From NCBI GenBank assembly GCA_024345305.1, contig BRON01000013.1, positions 62,001 to 126,000 of the forward strand: 64,000 nt of DNA, given 5' to 3'. This document shows positions 11,387-22,709 of this stretch, piece after piece. The stretch comes from Mrakia gelida. Its lineage: Eukaryota; Basidiomycota; Tremellomycetes; Cystofilobasidiales; Mrakiaceae. Made by a program: the position numbers and the translations under genes. Position 1 is the first letter of the stretch, and every line of letters starts with the position of its first letter. Below the pieces are notes generated by a model. The model had not been told where the DNA came from, made no database searches, and saw nothing but the letters and a program-made list of their open reading frames with translations.

Positions 11387-13930
11387 TCAAACCTTCTCCC
11401 CACCCTTCCCCTCCTCCCAAACCCTTCTCAACTCCCCCAGAACCTCCTCCTTCACCCGCTTCCCCTCTTCCCTCTCGATCACCGGCTTCTCGAGCTTCTC
11501 CAGTCCAACAAGCTCTGCTCTCTTCGCTCCCTCTCCCTCCTTGCGCTCGACGCGACGAAGGTACATCTGAACGACGTCCTCCAAGGGTGTTGGTCCCGTC
11601 CGATCCTCCTCCGACGAAGCTTGGGTTTGGACGAGGTTGAAGAGCTGGGAAGCGAAGATTCGTTCCGGAGGAGGGACAGCGGAGTGTCGTTCGAGGGAGG
11701 AGAGGAAGGTCGACCAGATCTTGGGGAGGGACGCTGGATTGAGCTCTTGAGCGTGGAGGATGGAGTTGACGATGAGGAGGGATTCGTTAAGGTTGGTGGC
11801 CGTGGGAAGGAGGGGGATGGCGAAGGATGGGAGGAAGGGGGTGGAGGGGATGAAAGAGGGAGGGAGGAGAGGGAGGTCGCGAAGGATCGGCTCGAGGAGT
11901 TTGAAGGAAGGGACCTCTCCTCGGTGATTCGAGAGGAGAAGGAGCATCCGAACGATAGCATCACCGCGCTGCCTCCAAAAAAAGGGGGCGTGCTGGTTCG
12001 GGGGAGCGTAGCGGGAGTAGAGGCTAGACGCGACGAGGAGGGATTCCGACGACGAGAGGGCCTGGATGGATCGACTCTCGAGGAGTTGGTACGCTGCTCC
12101 TCTTGGTAACGAGTGCTGTCGAAGAGCTTGGTTTGATTGTTCGATCCATGCCGCGTCGGTGTCGGTGCTGAGAGGATCCGACGAGGATGCGTCCTCCATC
12201 ATCTCTCTGAGACGCGTTCCGAACCCCTTCTCCCAGTCCTGATAGGTTACTGGAGCTCTGATTTTCCGATCGTCCTCGGGGAGTCTATCCCTCGCGTCGA
12301 TGATGGTCTTGAGCTCCTCCGCCTCGAAGTTCCTCCTCTCGTTTTTGTAGAGGAATTCAGCGAACGAGCGGACTTGTCCTCGTTTGATTGACCGTCCAAC
12401 GAGAGAGAGAAGATCCTTCCTGACGTTCAGTCCGAACGAGTCGAGGTCGACGAAGGGAAGGTTCTCGATGGAGTGGAGGACGACCGAGACGAGACCTGCG
12501 AAGCGATTCCGATCCCGGGCGGGAAGGGGAGGAGTTCGGCTGGCGTACGTGAGGATGTGAAGGGCGACCTCGATCCTGGCTCGGTTGGCGACCTTGTGAG
12601 ACTCCGGGAAGGCTGGGTGGAAAATATCTTGAAGGTACTGGAGGTCCTCCACCGAAGGAGGGGGCGCTCTGGAAAGGGCGCGGGAAAACTCGAGCAGCTG
12701 CTGTTGAGCGCTGTTCGACGAGGAGGGAGGAGAGGGCGAGAGTGGAATTTGGTTATTGTTACTTCGCAAGGGCGGTGAGGCGGGGTAGATGGCTTGAGGG
12801 GGGTTGGTTGAGGATGAAGACGCCGAGGAAGGAGTGGAAGGATTGGAACGCGACGAGGAGGAGGGAGGCGAGAGGAGTGGACGTTTTATGGTGAGTGGGG
12901 AGGATGAGGTGCTGGCGGTGGTTGGAGTACTGGAGATGGACTGTGGTTTGAAGGTGGTGGGGAGCCTGAGTGATGGTGGTGCAGCTGGGAGAGAGGGTTC
13001 GGGGAGAGGTGGGAGGGGTGCTGGGAAGGAAGGGAGTTGAAAGGTGTCCCGAGTTGTCGTGGTCCAATATTCGACTCGTCCGATAGCTTGAAGGAGTTCC
13101 TCGTACTCGACATCTGTGAAGGAAGGAGGGCTCAGCTTCCTCAGTCCTTCGACGACTTCGACGGCTTCCGACGCGTTCGTCGCTCCTGACGCGAGGTCGA
13201 CCGCCAGCTTCCTGAACGCTTCTGGGGAGAGGAGGAGATCAAGATCCACCGGTCCAGCCTGGAGGACAAGTCGAAGGGAGGGGAGAAGCGAGTCGGACTT
13301 GTTGTTGAGTCGACGAGTGAAGAGGAAAAGGAGGCGATAGGTGATCTTCCGGATCCATCCTAGTCCGTCGTCCTCGAGTGCTGCTGGTGAGGTCGAACAC
13401 GCCTGGTGGATGATTGAGAGCGCTCGAAGGTGATCCTCCGACGCCCTAGCGAGGTGAGGGACCTTCTTGAAGAGTTTGCGGACTTCTTCGAAGAGCTCTG
13501 GCGTCGAGATGAGGACCTCCGAGCCTTCTGCCTCGAGACGGGCTGCCAGAGCGACGGCCTTTGATCGATGGTCGTCGATCCGGACCTGAGTCAGCCATAT
13601 AGACTTGGATGGTGCCTGGGGACTTGGGGCTGTCGATGTCGAAGTTGACGGCGTGGAGAGGGTAGGAGGTGAGGAAGATCGGACGTGGAGGGGAGGAGGA
13701 GGTCGATGAGTCGATGGGAGCTGGGAGGAGCTCAGAGGTGGTGGAGGCTGAAGGGAGGGTGGAAGTGATGAGGTGGAGGGTTCTACCGGTAACGATGTGG
13801 TGGCGGAAGGACCCGATGAAGATGTGGTGGTCTTGAGTCGACGAGGGAGGGTTGAGGAGGGGGAGGAGAGTCGAGGGAGGGGGAGGGATCTCGAGCTGAT
13901 CCGACGAGTTTGAAACAGAAACGACCTCAT
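11387..13930 (-). CDS. Unrecognised probable mitochondrial protein family, copy 1
   Basis: A single-exon frame of 847 residues. The N-terminus (MRSFLFQTRRISSRSLPLP) is rich in Arg and Ser without acidic residues, as in mitochondrial presequences, followed by about 80 Ser/Thr/Pro residues. Two predominantly helical regions follow, roughly residues 110-285 and 400-830, separated by a Pro/Ser linker. Landmarks shared with the other copies are HLARASEDHLRALS, FRKLAVDLASGA, DWEKGFGTRLREMMEDASSS, GDAIVRMLLLLSNH and QASSEEDRTGPTPLEDVV. I recognise no named domain; the repeated helical, Leu-rich character would suit an alpha-solenoid, which is inference. Two to three 5'-UTR introns are visible upstream. 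It diverges from the F-box-like gene at 14487. Confidence 0.85.
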   Translation of the reverse strand: MRSFLFQTRRISSRSLPLPRLSSPSSTLPRRLKTTTSSSGPSATTSLPVEPSTSSLPPSLQPPPPLSSSQLPSTHRPPPPLHVRSSSPPTLSTPSTSTSTAPSPQAPSKSIWLTQVRIDDHRSKAVALAARLEAEGSEVLISTPELFEEVRKLFKKVPHLARASEDHLRALSIIHQACSTSPAALEDDGLGWIRKITYRLLFLFTRRLNNKSDSLLPSLRLVLQAGPVDLDLLLSPEAFRKLAVDLASGATNASEAVEVVEGLRKLSPPSFTDVEYEELLQAIGRVEYWTTTTRDTFQLPSFPAPLPPLPEPSLPAAPPSLRLPTTFKPQSISSTPTTASTSSSPLTIKRPLLSPPSSSSRSNPSTPSSASSSSTNPPQAIYPASPPLRSNNNQIPLSPSPPSSSNSAQQQLLEFSRALSRAPPPSVEDLQYLQDIFHPAFPESHKVANRARIEVALHILTYASRTPPLPARDRNRFAGLVSVVLHSIENLPFVDLDSFGLNVRKDLLSLVGRSIKRGQVRSFAEFLYKNERRNFEAEELKTIIDARDRLPEDDRKIRAPVTYQDWEKGFGTRLREMMEDASSSDPLSTDTDAAWIEQSNQALRQHSLPRGAAYQLLESRSIQALSSSESLLVASSLYSRYAPPNQHAPFFWRQRGDAIVRMLLLLSNHRGEVPSFKLLEPILRDLPLLPPSFIPSTPFLPSFAIPLLPTATNLNESLLIVNSILHAQELNPASLPKIWSTFLSSLERHSAVPPPERIFASQLFNLVQTQASSEEDRTGPTPLEDVVQMYLRRVERKEGEGAKRAELVGLEKLEKPVIEREEGKRVKEEVLGELRRVWEEGKGGEKV

Positions 13931-14486
13931 TGACGACCTAGAGCAGGAGAGGTACGACGGCTGTGTCAGAGTCTGACGGTCGTTGCCTTCTCGAGAGCTC
14001 TGGTGAACTCACGGCGAGCCAGAGATCGATAAGATGGGGGGAGAGAGCCGAAAGAGGTGAGCTCGACTCGAAGTCCGAGGTCGTCTTTCCGGCCAAAATC
14101 GGGAAGGACCAGCAGATAAAAGCATACCGGTCAGCTCTCGTAGGTCCACAGAAAGGGATAGGACGTCGAAATCTAAGATCAAGCTCACGATGTTGCGAGA
14201 AGGTGCAGGTGCAAGAAGGAAGGGGAAGGAAGGCCTGAGGCTGCTGTCGTTCGTCGAAGAAAGCTGCAGATGCGCCGTCTGAATCTGGAAAAAAAAAGGG
14301 ATGACAAGTGAGGTTCGGTTCACCTGTCACCTACAGAGCTGGTCCTGAGGCTTTGAGCTCACCTTCTAGCTTGGGTGTGAGGCGGTTTGGGCGCAAAAGG
14401 AGGAAGGTGAAATCGAACGAGCTCAAGCTCATTTTGGCTGCGAATCGCTCCCTCCTTCCAAACCGCCACTCTCTCGCCTTCCGTCG
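13931..14486. promoter_or_regulatory. Divergent promoter and 5'-UTR introns of family copy 1 / F-box-like gene
   Basis: Read on the minus strand, this holds the leader of family copy 1. A splice donor GTGAGC has its first base at 14188, exactly 258 bases from the ATG. A branch-like GCTGACC follows, then a second donor (GTGAGT) and an acceptor CTCTAG just before the start codon. A further upstream donor GTGAAC begins at 14323. The right-hand end must also serve the plus-strand F-box-like gene. Confidence 0.6.
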
Positions 14487-15688
14487 ATGTTAGCAACTTC
14501 GTTTTCGCTCTTCCCATATCCCCAGCAAGGTTCCTGTGGAGTCCTCGGTGAGTCGTGCTCCTTTTGCGAAGCAGGAGCCGCAGGGAAGTGATCTAACTTG
14601 CTCCCTCCCCATCTCGTCGAAGTTCTCCTCGATGTTCCTGCCATTCCAGGTCGCCTCAGCTTTCTCAAATCCTCCAACGTACTCGATGTAAGGCTAGCTG
14701 CTACTCCGTTCCCTTCTACCTTCTTACTGACCCCGATTTTCTGTTGTCGCCCGCTCAGACTCGACCACATCTCCCTCGATTGCCGTGGGATCTCCTCCTC
14801 CTCATCTTCAACCAGTGCGATCCCTCAACCCTTGCTCAGCTCGGAAGGGTATCACACGACTTCTTGGTCGCTGCGGCTCGTCCTCTGTACGGGAGAATCG
14901 AGATCTCATCCGTCGACGCGCTGAGGAAGCTCTTTTGCGAGAGGTCGCAGGTGAGTCGGTCTAGTGTCACCATCTCTTCCTCTCGCCTTCTTCCGAATAT
15001 ACGCTCGCTCTCACTGACTAATGAGAGCTTTGTGTTTTTCCTTTGACAGTTTTCGTCGCCACGGATCAATCGTTACCTCTTCCTCTCGCGGACCCACACC
15101 CTCGTCCTCGACTTCAGCCGATCCTCCCTCTCACCATCTCCCTCCCCTCCGAACCTCGCCTTCGACCGGATCCTCGGATCAGACCCTCTCCCCCTCAACC
15201 TACTCAGCATCTCCTCCCGCTTCAAGCAACACCGCTCCCTCGAACCCATCTACTCCTCCCTCCTCCCTCGTCTCAACCCCACCCAATTCAACTTCACCGT
15301 CAACGATCGACCCTTCACTTCCTCCTCCTGGCTCAGCCTCGGAGTCCCACCTCTCCTCTCCTGGAATCGAATTCAAACTCTCGACCTCCGCGGTGTCATA
15401 CCCTTCAGCTTCCACGGAGGAATCGGAGGACTCCCCTCCCCGTCGCTCGACCGTCGACGCGTCGTCAAACTTCACCTCTCGACGATGTTCTTCCAGAGGC
15501 ACGAGACCGACGAGCTGATCCTCCGGGCACTCTTGAGGAACGGGATCGTGGTTGGGATGGAGTTTATGCAGCCTGGGTCGATCGTATTGGTGGTGAGGTC
15601 GGAGGAGGAGAGGCGGGAAGTCAAGCTTGCGGTTTTTCGGTTGGAGAAGACGAAGCAGGGCGTTTTCGTCGTTGAGCTGGAGCGTTAA
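14487..15688 (+). CDS. F-box-like protein
   Basis: Four exons join in phase: 14487-14547, 14650-14687, 14759-14950 and 15050-15688. Exon 3 encodes an F-box-like helix set, LPRLPWDLLLLIFNQCDPST followed by LAQLGRVSHDFLVAAARPLYGR, which in F-box proteins binds Skp1 of SCF ubiquitin ligases. The C-terminal 210 residues are unlike known substrate-binding repeats and contain the landmark SWNRIQTLDLRGV. The start (MLATSFSLFPYPQQ) was chosen because it alone gives an open frame through the first two introns; it remains tentative. A truncated paralogue lies at 22710-23309 on the minus strand. Its divergent partner is copy 1 of the mitochondrial-looking family. The F-box call rests on motif shape only. 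Confidence 0.72.
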
Positions 15689-16090
15689 TTCAAGATACTC
15701 GCCTCTATGTCTATTTACTCTATCTTCGTCGAGCAAGTCGTCGAACCCCGAAGCTCGACGCGTCCGTTCCTTTTTCCTCCATCCGTGCGCGTTGCACGCC
15801 GGCTCGTTAGATGTTGATAGCTACGTACGACTACAGCTCAGAGCTGCAAAGCAGTGAAGTCGTGTATCACATGCGCTTGAAGGGTTGGGACGTGGGCGAC
15901 TCTTCGACCGTCTTGTTTCTGATCGCGAGCCATCCTCGGATGCGGTCGAGCACGGACGCGTCGCTGCGTCTCACGGGTCATTCTCGGACTCTTACTTGGC
16001 CGTCTCAACGCACCTAGAGAGAAGAGAATGCGTCTAGATCATGACCATATGAACCTAATTCAAACAACGGCATAGACGACGAGCGAAGCC
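15689..16090. other. Convergent intergenic region
   Basis: This lies between the F-box-like gene and the convergent minus-strand orphan gene. It contains two GACGCGTC octamers (near 15753 and 15955). No coding region is supported. Confidence 0.5.
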
Positions 16091-16751
16091 CTAAACATCA
16101 GCCTTCCTCGCTCCCTCGACTCCTCTCAGCTCTGCTTCTCCAGCGAGGACCTTCAGCGAACGACGACAGCGATACGATTGAAGAGCGACGAGATGGAGGA
16201 GACGAGATGATGACCAGAGATAAGAGACAGACAGATGAAGAGAGAGTCAATAACGAACCCGGACGAAGGCGAAACGACGAAGGTCTCGGAGTCCAAACTC
16301 ACCTTGCTCTCATCTCCATGAACCTTCCCATTGAAAACCTGCGCAAATCCCTTCGCTTTCTCCATGAACCCAACCTTCCCTCCATCCTGATCCTCTCCTC
16401 TAGGTCGTTCGTCGACTACCTCAGCTACCGAAGCATGGTCTTTGGGGATAGAGGAGTCGGCGGCGGAGGGAGTTGGATCTGGGTGGGTGGGAGCGTGGCG
16501 GGAGGAGTGAGGGGTGGTACCGGCTGCGAGAAAGACGAGACGATACGGGGAAGCAGGAGAGGAAGGTCAGCAAGGAGAAGGGAAACGAGAAGGGAGGGAA
16601 GGAGGGACGAGAGCGAGGAGGGCAAGGGAAGGAAGGGAAAGAAAGAGTGCGAGCTCGACTGACCTTGCTGTCCTGCTTCGACGGCTTCGAGAGACTCGTT
16701 TCCGATGTTGGGGGCGACTTGAGATTTGGGGAAGGAGGAAGGGTCGGACAT
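16091..16751 (-). CDS. Small hypothetical protein, 122 residues
   Basis: Three exons join in phase on the minus strand: 16751-16664, 16523-16303 and 16150-16091. The protein begins MSDPSSFPKSQVAPNIGNES, has a proline-rich middle (PLTPPAT-like region in another frame was rejected), and ends with a charged helical segment containing VGFMEKAKGFAQVFNGKVHG and LAGEAELRGVEGARKADV. The lysine/glycine helix resembles small stress-associated fungal proteins, but I recognise no named family. It diverges from the CMC4 gene across 167 bases, so the two may be co-expressed. Gene structure is well supported by phase; function is unknown. Confidence 0.7.
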
Positions 16752-16918
16752 GGTTGATTTCTGGGATATGGAGACTGTTGAGGGTTCGGAGGAAGGAGGG
16801 AGGAGAGGGGAAACGAAGAAGAAGGGTCGATGACGACGGTGTGGTCGAGCTCGCCCTCTCCTCCTTCCTTCCTCTTCCTCTTCCCAGCCTCCAACAGCAT
16901 TCCTCGACTAAACTCAAC
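16752..16918. promoter_or_regulatory. 167-base divergent promoter
   Basis: This separates the start codons of the orphan gene (16751, minus) and CMC4 (16919, plus). It is purine-rich on the left and pyrimidine-rich on the right, as expected of two back-to-back leaders. No canonical TATA box is apparent. Confidence 0.5.
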
Positions 16919-17447
16919 ATGTGGCCTCTCTCTTCCTCGTCCTCAGCATCGTTACCGCCATTAGAAGATCTCCCTGTGAAAGCTGTGCGTCCCTTCTTCT
17001 TCGTCCGAGCTTAAAGAAGGAAACGACCGAGCTCACCATCGTTTCCTTCCTTCCCTCCTCCTCTCACACCTTGCTCTCCCTCCCCTCCCACATTTTTTCC
17101 ACATACCTCCTCCTTCTACATCATCCACTCTACCTCCTCTTACCCGCCCAAATCAGCGTCCCCTCAACTGCCACCCCCTCGCATGCAAGATCCAAACCTG
17201 CCTCTCTCGTTCCAACTCGGACTACCAGAAGTGCTCGCCAGAGATCCTCGCTCTCTACGAGTGCTGCGAGAAGATGTATCTCTTCACGGGCGGGTCCAAG
17301 GAGGGTGTTAAGGGAGGGGAAGGATGTCCTTCTTTGGCTGTTCTGAAGGTGGATCTCAAGAAGGCGGAAGGGAGAGGAGGGCAGAGGGACTTTGGGATCG
17401 CTGAGGATGGGAGCGAGATGGAGGGGATGGGGAGGATGAAGGGCTAG
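16919..17447 (+). CDS. CMC4: CMC4-type twin Cx9C mitochondrial intermembrane-space protein
   Basis: Two exons, 16919-16984 and 17157-17447, join in phase 0 to give 118 residues. After a short serine-rich leader comes NCHPLACKIQTCL, then QKCSPEILALYECCEK. These give two Cx9C pairs (nine residues between the first and third Cys of the first motif, nine between the Cys of the second) plus the extra Cys and the terminal CC characteristic of CMC4. Such proteins are imported into the mitochondrial intermembrane space by the Mia40 oxidative relay and are linked to respiratory-chain assembly. The C-terminal tail of about 60 Gly/Glu/Lys-rich residues is longer than in the human protein. The family call is good; the precise role is unproven even in models. 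Confidence 0.85.
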
Positions 17448-18648
17448 CGAGGATGGATGCTTGAAACTGTATGTATGTTTAAAGATCTCGATGGTCGTGT
17501 TGGACTCTTGAAGGAGGTTTGGAGACGGGTGCAGGAAAGGGAGCCGCGTCGACGTCGACTGAGGTTCGCTGAGCTCGTTCTCGGCATCCTTCTCTGGGAG
17601 ACCTGAAGCTCTGATGATCTGGACCTCGCTCTCCAACTCTGGGACGCTAGGGCCAGATCATTCCTTCTTCATCGGAGCGTTCCTTCCTCCTGCTCTTCGC
17701 GTCGAGTTGTTCCTCGTCCGTCGTTCTCGACCTCCCTCCGTCCCCACCGACGGGACGAGACTCGCTACTACCATTCTCGAGCCTCGGCCCTTCGGGCTCG
17801 AGAACCAAAGGCGTGCTCTTGAGCGGCTTCGAACAAAGAAAGTTCACAAGCAAGCTGCGACTCGACGCGTCCATGCCTCGATCCTCCCTCGCTCCCTCCC
17901 TTCAAACCCACCTCTCTTCATCCGATCTACCGAAGCTACCCAGCCCGCCTGCCCGCCTTCGTACTTAAGAAATCTATCAGATCCGATGTTCGGGTACCGG
18001 ATCTCGGAAGTAGAGAACAAGAACGGGGAAGATGGGGGGGAGGGGAGGAGATGAAACGAGCCGACGAGTTCGAGCGACCGACGCACCGACGCGTTCGAAG
18101 CGAAAGCCTAGCACTTCGATCATCATCCGACTCGACTCGATCTTGGATGTGGTGGTCCGAACTTGGGTTTCTCGTTTAATGATCTTCGCTTTAGCCTCGT
18201 CTCGTCTCGGGATGAGGAGATGAAGCTGAGTCGTCGAGTCGACGAGGGGTCAGAGAGCACACCCTCGGACGGACGAGCAACGAGCGACGAAGCAGTTGAA
18301 CATGTTTGTGAGGAAGAGCTTGCGGTTTTGGTTTGGCTTGGTATGAGAGCTGGTGGTGGCGTGTGTGTGCTGAGGCTGTCGGGGGAAGGCGGCTGAAAGG
18401 CAGCAGAGGGTTGGGAGAGCAAAGGGAAAACAGGCGCGTCGAATCGAAGTCGCTCGTCCCGAATGAGCCAACTTCTCACGAGAAAACCTGTCTATAGGAG
18501 AGAAGGACGTCGGCTGACGACCACGAGGCAGGCTCCTTTATAGCATCCTCGACTGTGTTGGTAGAGAAGGAGGAGTTGCTCCCACGAGGAGTCGGCGAAA
18601 ACTTCGACCCCCTTGCAAGACACGTCGTCCGTCGGGTTGCTTCGAAGG
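17448..18648. other. Gene-poor stretch
   Basis: No gene is convincingly supported. Several mid-length frames exist on both strands (for example plus 17614-18054 and minus 18123-18479) but overlap one another, lack family resemblance and have no clear intron pattern. It contains a perfect 10-bp stem inverted repeat at 17774-17804 and GACGCGTC near 17861. Confidence 0.45.
17774..17804. repeat. Perfect 10-bp inverted repeat (hairpin)
   Basis: TTCTCGAGCC at 17774-17783 and GGCTCGAGAA at 17795-17804 are perfect reverse complements around an 11-base loop. No flanking gene explains it. It could be a transcript hairpin, a protein-binding palindrome or chance. Confidence 0.7.
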
Positions 18649-18792
18649 ATGAAACGTCCCTTGCTTTCTTCTCTTCTTCTCGCCTCTGCATTTTTTCACT
18701 CCTTTTCAGACCTCAAAGGTCTAGCCCTTGATCTTCCCTTGAATCACATGCTGTTGAAAATATTTGATTACCTCAAGTGCGGGAGAGGGTAG
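18649..18792 (+). pseudogene. Possible F-box-like scrap (47-residue frame)
   Basis: An ATG-initiated frame of 47 residues begins with a hydrophobic stretch (MKRPLLSSLLLASAFFHSF) and ends with LDLPLNHMLLKIFDYLK, which matches the first half of an F-box (LPxxxLLxIFxYL). It stops at TAG 18790-18792 with no continuation seen. A TTTTCAG acceptor-like sequence lies just before GACCTCAAAGG, so this may be one exon of a decayed gene. Two other F-box-like loci lie within 5 kb. The call is speculative. Confidence 0.22.
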
Positions 18793-19212
18793 CATTCAGG
18801 GCAGGCAATCTCTCCCGGCTGCAATCGATCTCCCTCGAGGTCGAACAGCCGTCGTCGTCCTTTTTCCCCTCCCAACAGCATCCTTCTCCTTCCTCCCTCC
18901 TTCTTTCTTCTTCTTTCCATCGTTCTCGGCACACACTCTCCTCTACCTACACACTCACACACTCACTCCAAAAAGATCACCTGTATCAGACTCTTGCAAC
19001 TCCCCCCTCCCTCCCTCCCTCTCCTCGCCTCTGTCGAAACCTCCCCTTCGTCCATCGGTGCCCCCGAGCCCACTCTGTACCTTGCCCTTCCCTTCCCTTC
19101 ACTCCAAAAAGCAGGCCGCGCCCGCTTCAACACTCCCTTTCTTTCAACCTTCACCTTCCATCCCAAAAATCTTCACTCTTCGACCCCTCCCTCTCTCTCG
19201 CTCCTCACGAAG

Positions 19213-22200
19213 ATGTCGACTCGACCCAACCACTGGCCGCCTCCTCCTCCTTCTCAGTCCTCATCGTCCTACCCTTTCCCTCAAGACGCTCCCAGATCTC
19301 CTACCTCAACCTCTCACTCGGGAACGTCCTCCTCGGAAGCTTCTGAACGGTCTCCTTCGTCTCCCATGCCTCTCGTAGTTTTCTCGAAGCTCGCCGTACG
19401 GGGAAATGGGTGAGCTCGACTTTCGTTTCACCTCTCCCTCCCTCCCTTTTGCCTTCCCTCGACTCCTCCCTTCCTCGCTTCCCCCCTATCCTCCCTCCTA
19501 TCCCCCTTTATGCTTGGCTGACCATCTTCTCTTCCATCTTCTCCTCCTCTCTTTCTCGCATATCCAGGCCTGCAGACGCTATCGAGCGAATGAGGAACGA
19601 GTTTCACCGACATGGAGGTATCGTCTCGGACGGAAGGTGAGCTTTTCGATCTGAGTCTCCTGCTTCTCGACTCCAAGAACGAAGAAGCTGATTCACTCTC
19701 GTTTGGAAAATCTTCCAGGTACACTGCTTCCATCGATGACCGAGCTTACATCCCCGTCTTCGAGTTCCCTCTCGGATCCCAGTCAGTCGCCTCCCTCCCT
19801 CTCCTCTCTCCCTCCCCTCTCCCTTTCCCTCCTCGTTTCGATCTCGAACTCACCACCCTCCTTCTCGTCAACAGAACCATCATGATCGATTCAGACAGTG
19901 GATACGTTCTCTGGACGGCCATCTGGAAGTCCCTAGGCAACTCCAAAGGTGAGCTTCAAGCGAAGTGAAACCCTCGTCTCCGCGACAACTCCGCTGAACG
20001 TTCATCCACCTCCTCTTCTCCTGCTTCAGCCGATATTGTCAAGCTCGTAGACTCGTACGACGGTCTCGAGGACAAGATAATCAAGATCAGAGGAGGCTAC
20101 CTCAAGGTGCGTTCATCTCTGCCAGAGAGCGAGACCGTTCTTCAAGATCGAGTCGCGCGACGTCACTGACGTCTTTTTCTCGTTCTTCCCCTCGCTCTCT
20201 TTCCTTGACGTTCTCCCTCGCAGATCCAAGGTCAGTTCCTCATGGAGCCTTTCTTCTCGCGTCGTCATCTACAGGCGGACTGACGTTGTCTTTTCTTCTC
20301 CGATCTGCCTTTCTAGGGACGTGGGTGCCATACGAGGTGCGTTCTTGCTGAGATTTCTGCCTCTCCCCTCTTCCTCTCTCTCCATCTCTTTCGGATGCTG
20401 ATTCGAACTCTCCTCTCTCGATCCAGGTCGCTCTCAAGCTTGCTCAACGAGTCGCCTTCAACATCAGACACGAGCTCGTTCCTCTCTTCGGGTTCGTCGA
20501 GCCTCCTCCTCGTCTCCGGCCCGCTCTTCGCGTCGAGCTCCTCTTCCTTCTGAGGTTTTTTTTGCTGACTCCCTCCTTCCTTACCCTTCCTAATTCAGAC
20601 CCAACTTCCCTGGTTCGTCGAACCTTTTCTCTCTCGCCCGTCACGACGCGTCTTTATCTGACTCCTCTTCCCTCTCTCCTCCTTACTCTCTTCTTTAGAC
20701 GAGTGCTTCCTCCCTGGTTCTCTCGGATACGGTCAAGTTACCCTCGCAGCTCCTGGATCGCGTCCTCCTCGTCGAACTCCCCGTCGAATGACCGGGCTTC
20801 CTGGAACGGGAACGACGCCAACACTCGGTCGACCTCCCTCGACGAGAACGGACTGGACAAGTTCGAACCCGGTCTCGAACAAGAACGCTTCTCAGCCTGG
20901 ATCCATCGTCCGAAGCAGCAGTATGAGGAGCGTCGGAAGCTCGGCAGGAGGAAGAGAATCGAGCGGAGGGAGCGGAGGAGGAGAGCGATACTCGCCGTAT
21001 CCTTACCTGTCGTCGTCGTCGTCGGTTTCGTCCAACTACCACTCGGATTCGACCTATGAGGACTACTACCGACAACAGCAATCCCCTCACCCCAATCAAT
21101 CACCTCCTTCGTCCTTCCCAGCGAGCGGCTCCCGAGGCTCAGGATTCCACCTTCCCTCTCCCATCACCACCGATCCTCTCCTTCGCTCCCAGCACTCGGA
21201 ATCCTCCCTTCCTCCTCGCGGCCGACAAATCACCTACTCCGAGAACGATGCTCAAGTTCTTCGTCGATTCAGCACCAGCCTCATCGACAGTCCTCCTCTC
21301 CGCGAATTCGGCTCTTCGGTTCCCTCGTCGGCGTCCTTCCCCTCGTCGTCGTCGTACGGACGCTCTGGACCTTCCTCGGCTCCCTACCGTCCTGCTCAAA
21401 CTACCTCCGCCCCTCCCTCGTCGTTCAGTCTCCCTCCAATCTCGAGCATCGCGCCTCAGTTCGCTCTCCCAGGGGTTCCAAGCTCGGTCGCGAGGAGGAC
21501 GTCTCAACAACAGAGCCAGACTTACCGAATCCTCTCCGCCGAAGAGCAGTCCCAGAGAAGAAGACAAGCATCTCCCGTCTCGCCTGGATCGTCGTCGGAC
21601 TCTCAGCATCCCTCGTCCGCTGGATCTCAAGGAGGAAGCGCTCACGGTCACTCGGTCGGACCGCTCACTCCCATCGGATCTTCCCACCCTTCCTCGACCT
21701 CGTCCAGCTCCTCGTCCATCTTCGAAGGAGGAGGACCCTCTTACCTCCCTCCCATCGCCAGCCTCGACGAACCTCCCTCCTTCCGACCCTCGACGTCGTA
21801 CTCCCAACGAGATCGAGCTCACTCCAATCACCTCTCGGCGCGTCACTACCCAAGCAACATCGAGGTCTCTCCGTCCACCGTTCTTCAAGGACTCCGAGTC
21901 GACGACGACTCTCCCGAAGGATACCGAGACAGGAGATCGGGAGGAGTGCCTATGGACGTCGACAGGTCGACTACGAGCTCGCAAGCAACGGAGAAAGGAC
22001 CTCGCTACGTCGACGACGACTCGAACGAAACGACGCGTGCTCCCTACCACGGCGGTCTTGGAGTCTACTTCCCTCCCGAGCGAGTCGTCGATCCCAACCC
22101 TTCTGCTTCTTCAGGATCAGCTGGACCCCCATCGACTGGGAGTTACTACCCCCCTCGAGGATCAGAGTCGTCGACCGCCTCCTCTTCTCGAACGGACGAC

Positions 22201-22287
22201 GAGCACGCGTCGACTTCAACCTCGGCTCCTCCTCCTCCTCCTCCCGCCGAAGAGAGGCAACGATCCACCTCCTTCCGGCCCTGGTAG
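19213..22287 (+). CDS. KilA-N/APSES-type transcription factor
   Basis: A probable nuclear DNA-binding regulator. The N-terminal third, spread over about nine exons, encodes a KilA-N/APSES-like domain with landmarks DSDSGYVLWTAIWKSLG, KIRGGYLKIQGTWVPYEVAL, KLAQRVAFNIRHELVPLFG and the end DECFLPGSLGYG. The pattern 'K-QGTWVP-E-A-LA' is the core of this fold, as in the Xbp1 and Mbp1 families. The last exon, about 500 residues, is Ser/Pro/Gln-rich and apparently disordered, with short Gly, Ser and Pro runs, typical of activation or repression tails. The start MSTRPNHWPPPPP follows a CT-rich leader, and the first five exon joins were checked for phase. There are no ankyrin repeats, so it is not a Swi6/Mbp1 orthologue; Xbp1-like is my best guess. 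Confidence 0.82.
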
Positions 22288-22709
22288 ACTGGCTCTCACC
22301 AAACCCATCACCATGTTTTTGTTTATCCCACTATCATTTGTTCAGCTCCGTGCTTTTAGTCTTTACTTCTATTCCGTTCGTCTTCTCCTTTCACGCGTCT
22401 CCCGTCCTTTGCTTCTCGTCTCGTTTCTCTCGCAACCACTCTCACTCTCACTCTCTAGTTTCTGTCACATACACAGTCCTAACCTACTTACCTACCTACT
22501 TACCTACCCACCTAAATACCCTCTCCCCTCCTCCTAAGTCTGCTCTCTCGTTCGATTCCTCTCACTCTCTCCTCTTTAATATCTCGTCGTCGTCATCGTT
22601 GCCTTTCTTCCACCCCTCTTGCTCTCCCCCCTTCGTTCTCACTCTGGTTCACGCTCTACTCTTTATATCGCTGCATCCACGAAGCTCCTTTTCTCTTCTT
22701 CCCTTCGAG
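22288..22709. other. 3' flank, nothing recognised
   Basis: CT-rich sequence downstream of the KilA-N gene includes a short CTAC/CTTA-type repeat around 22480-22515. No gene is seen. Confidence 0.4.

Noticed and set aside
11240..12109. 289-residue plus frame opposite family copy 1
   Set aside because: It is a Gly/Glu-rich antisense shadow of a conserved family block and is not preserved as a frame with a start in the paralogues.
21056..22537. 493-residue plus frame overlapping the last KilA-N exon
   Set aside because: It is a frame-shifted shadow of the Ser/Pro-rich tail of the transcription factor, and the phase of the upstream exons fits the other frame.
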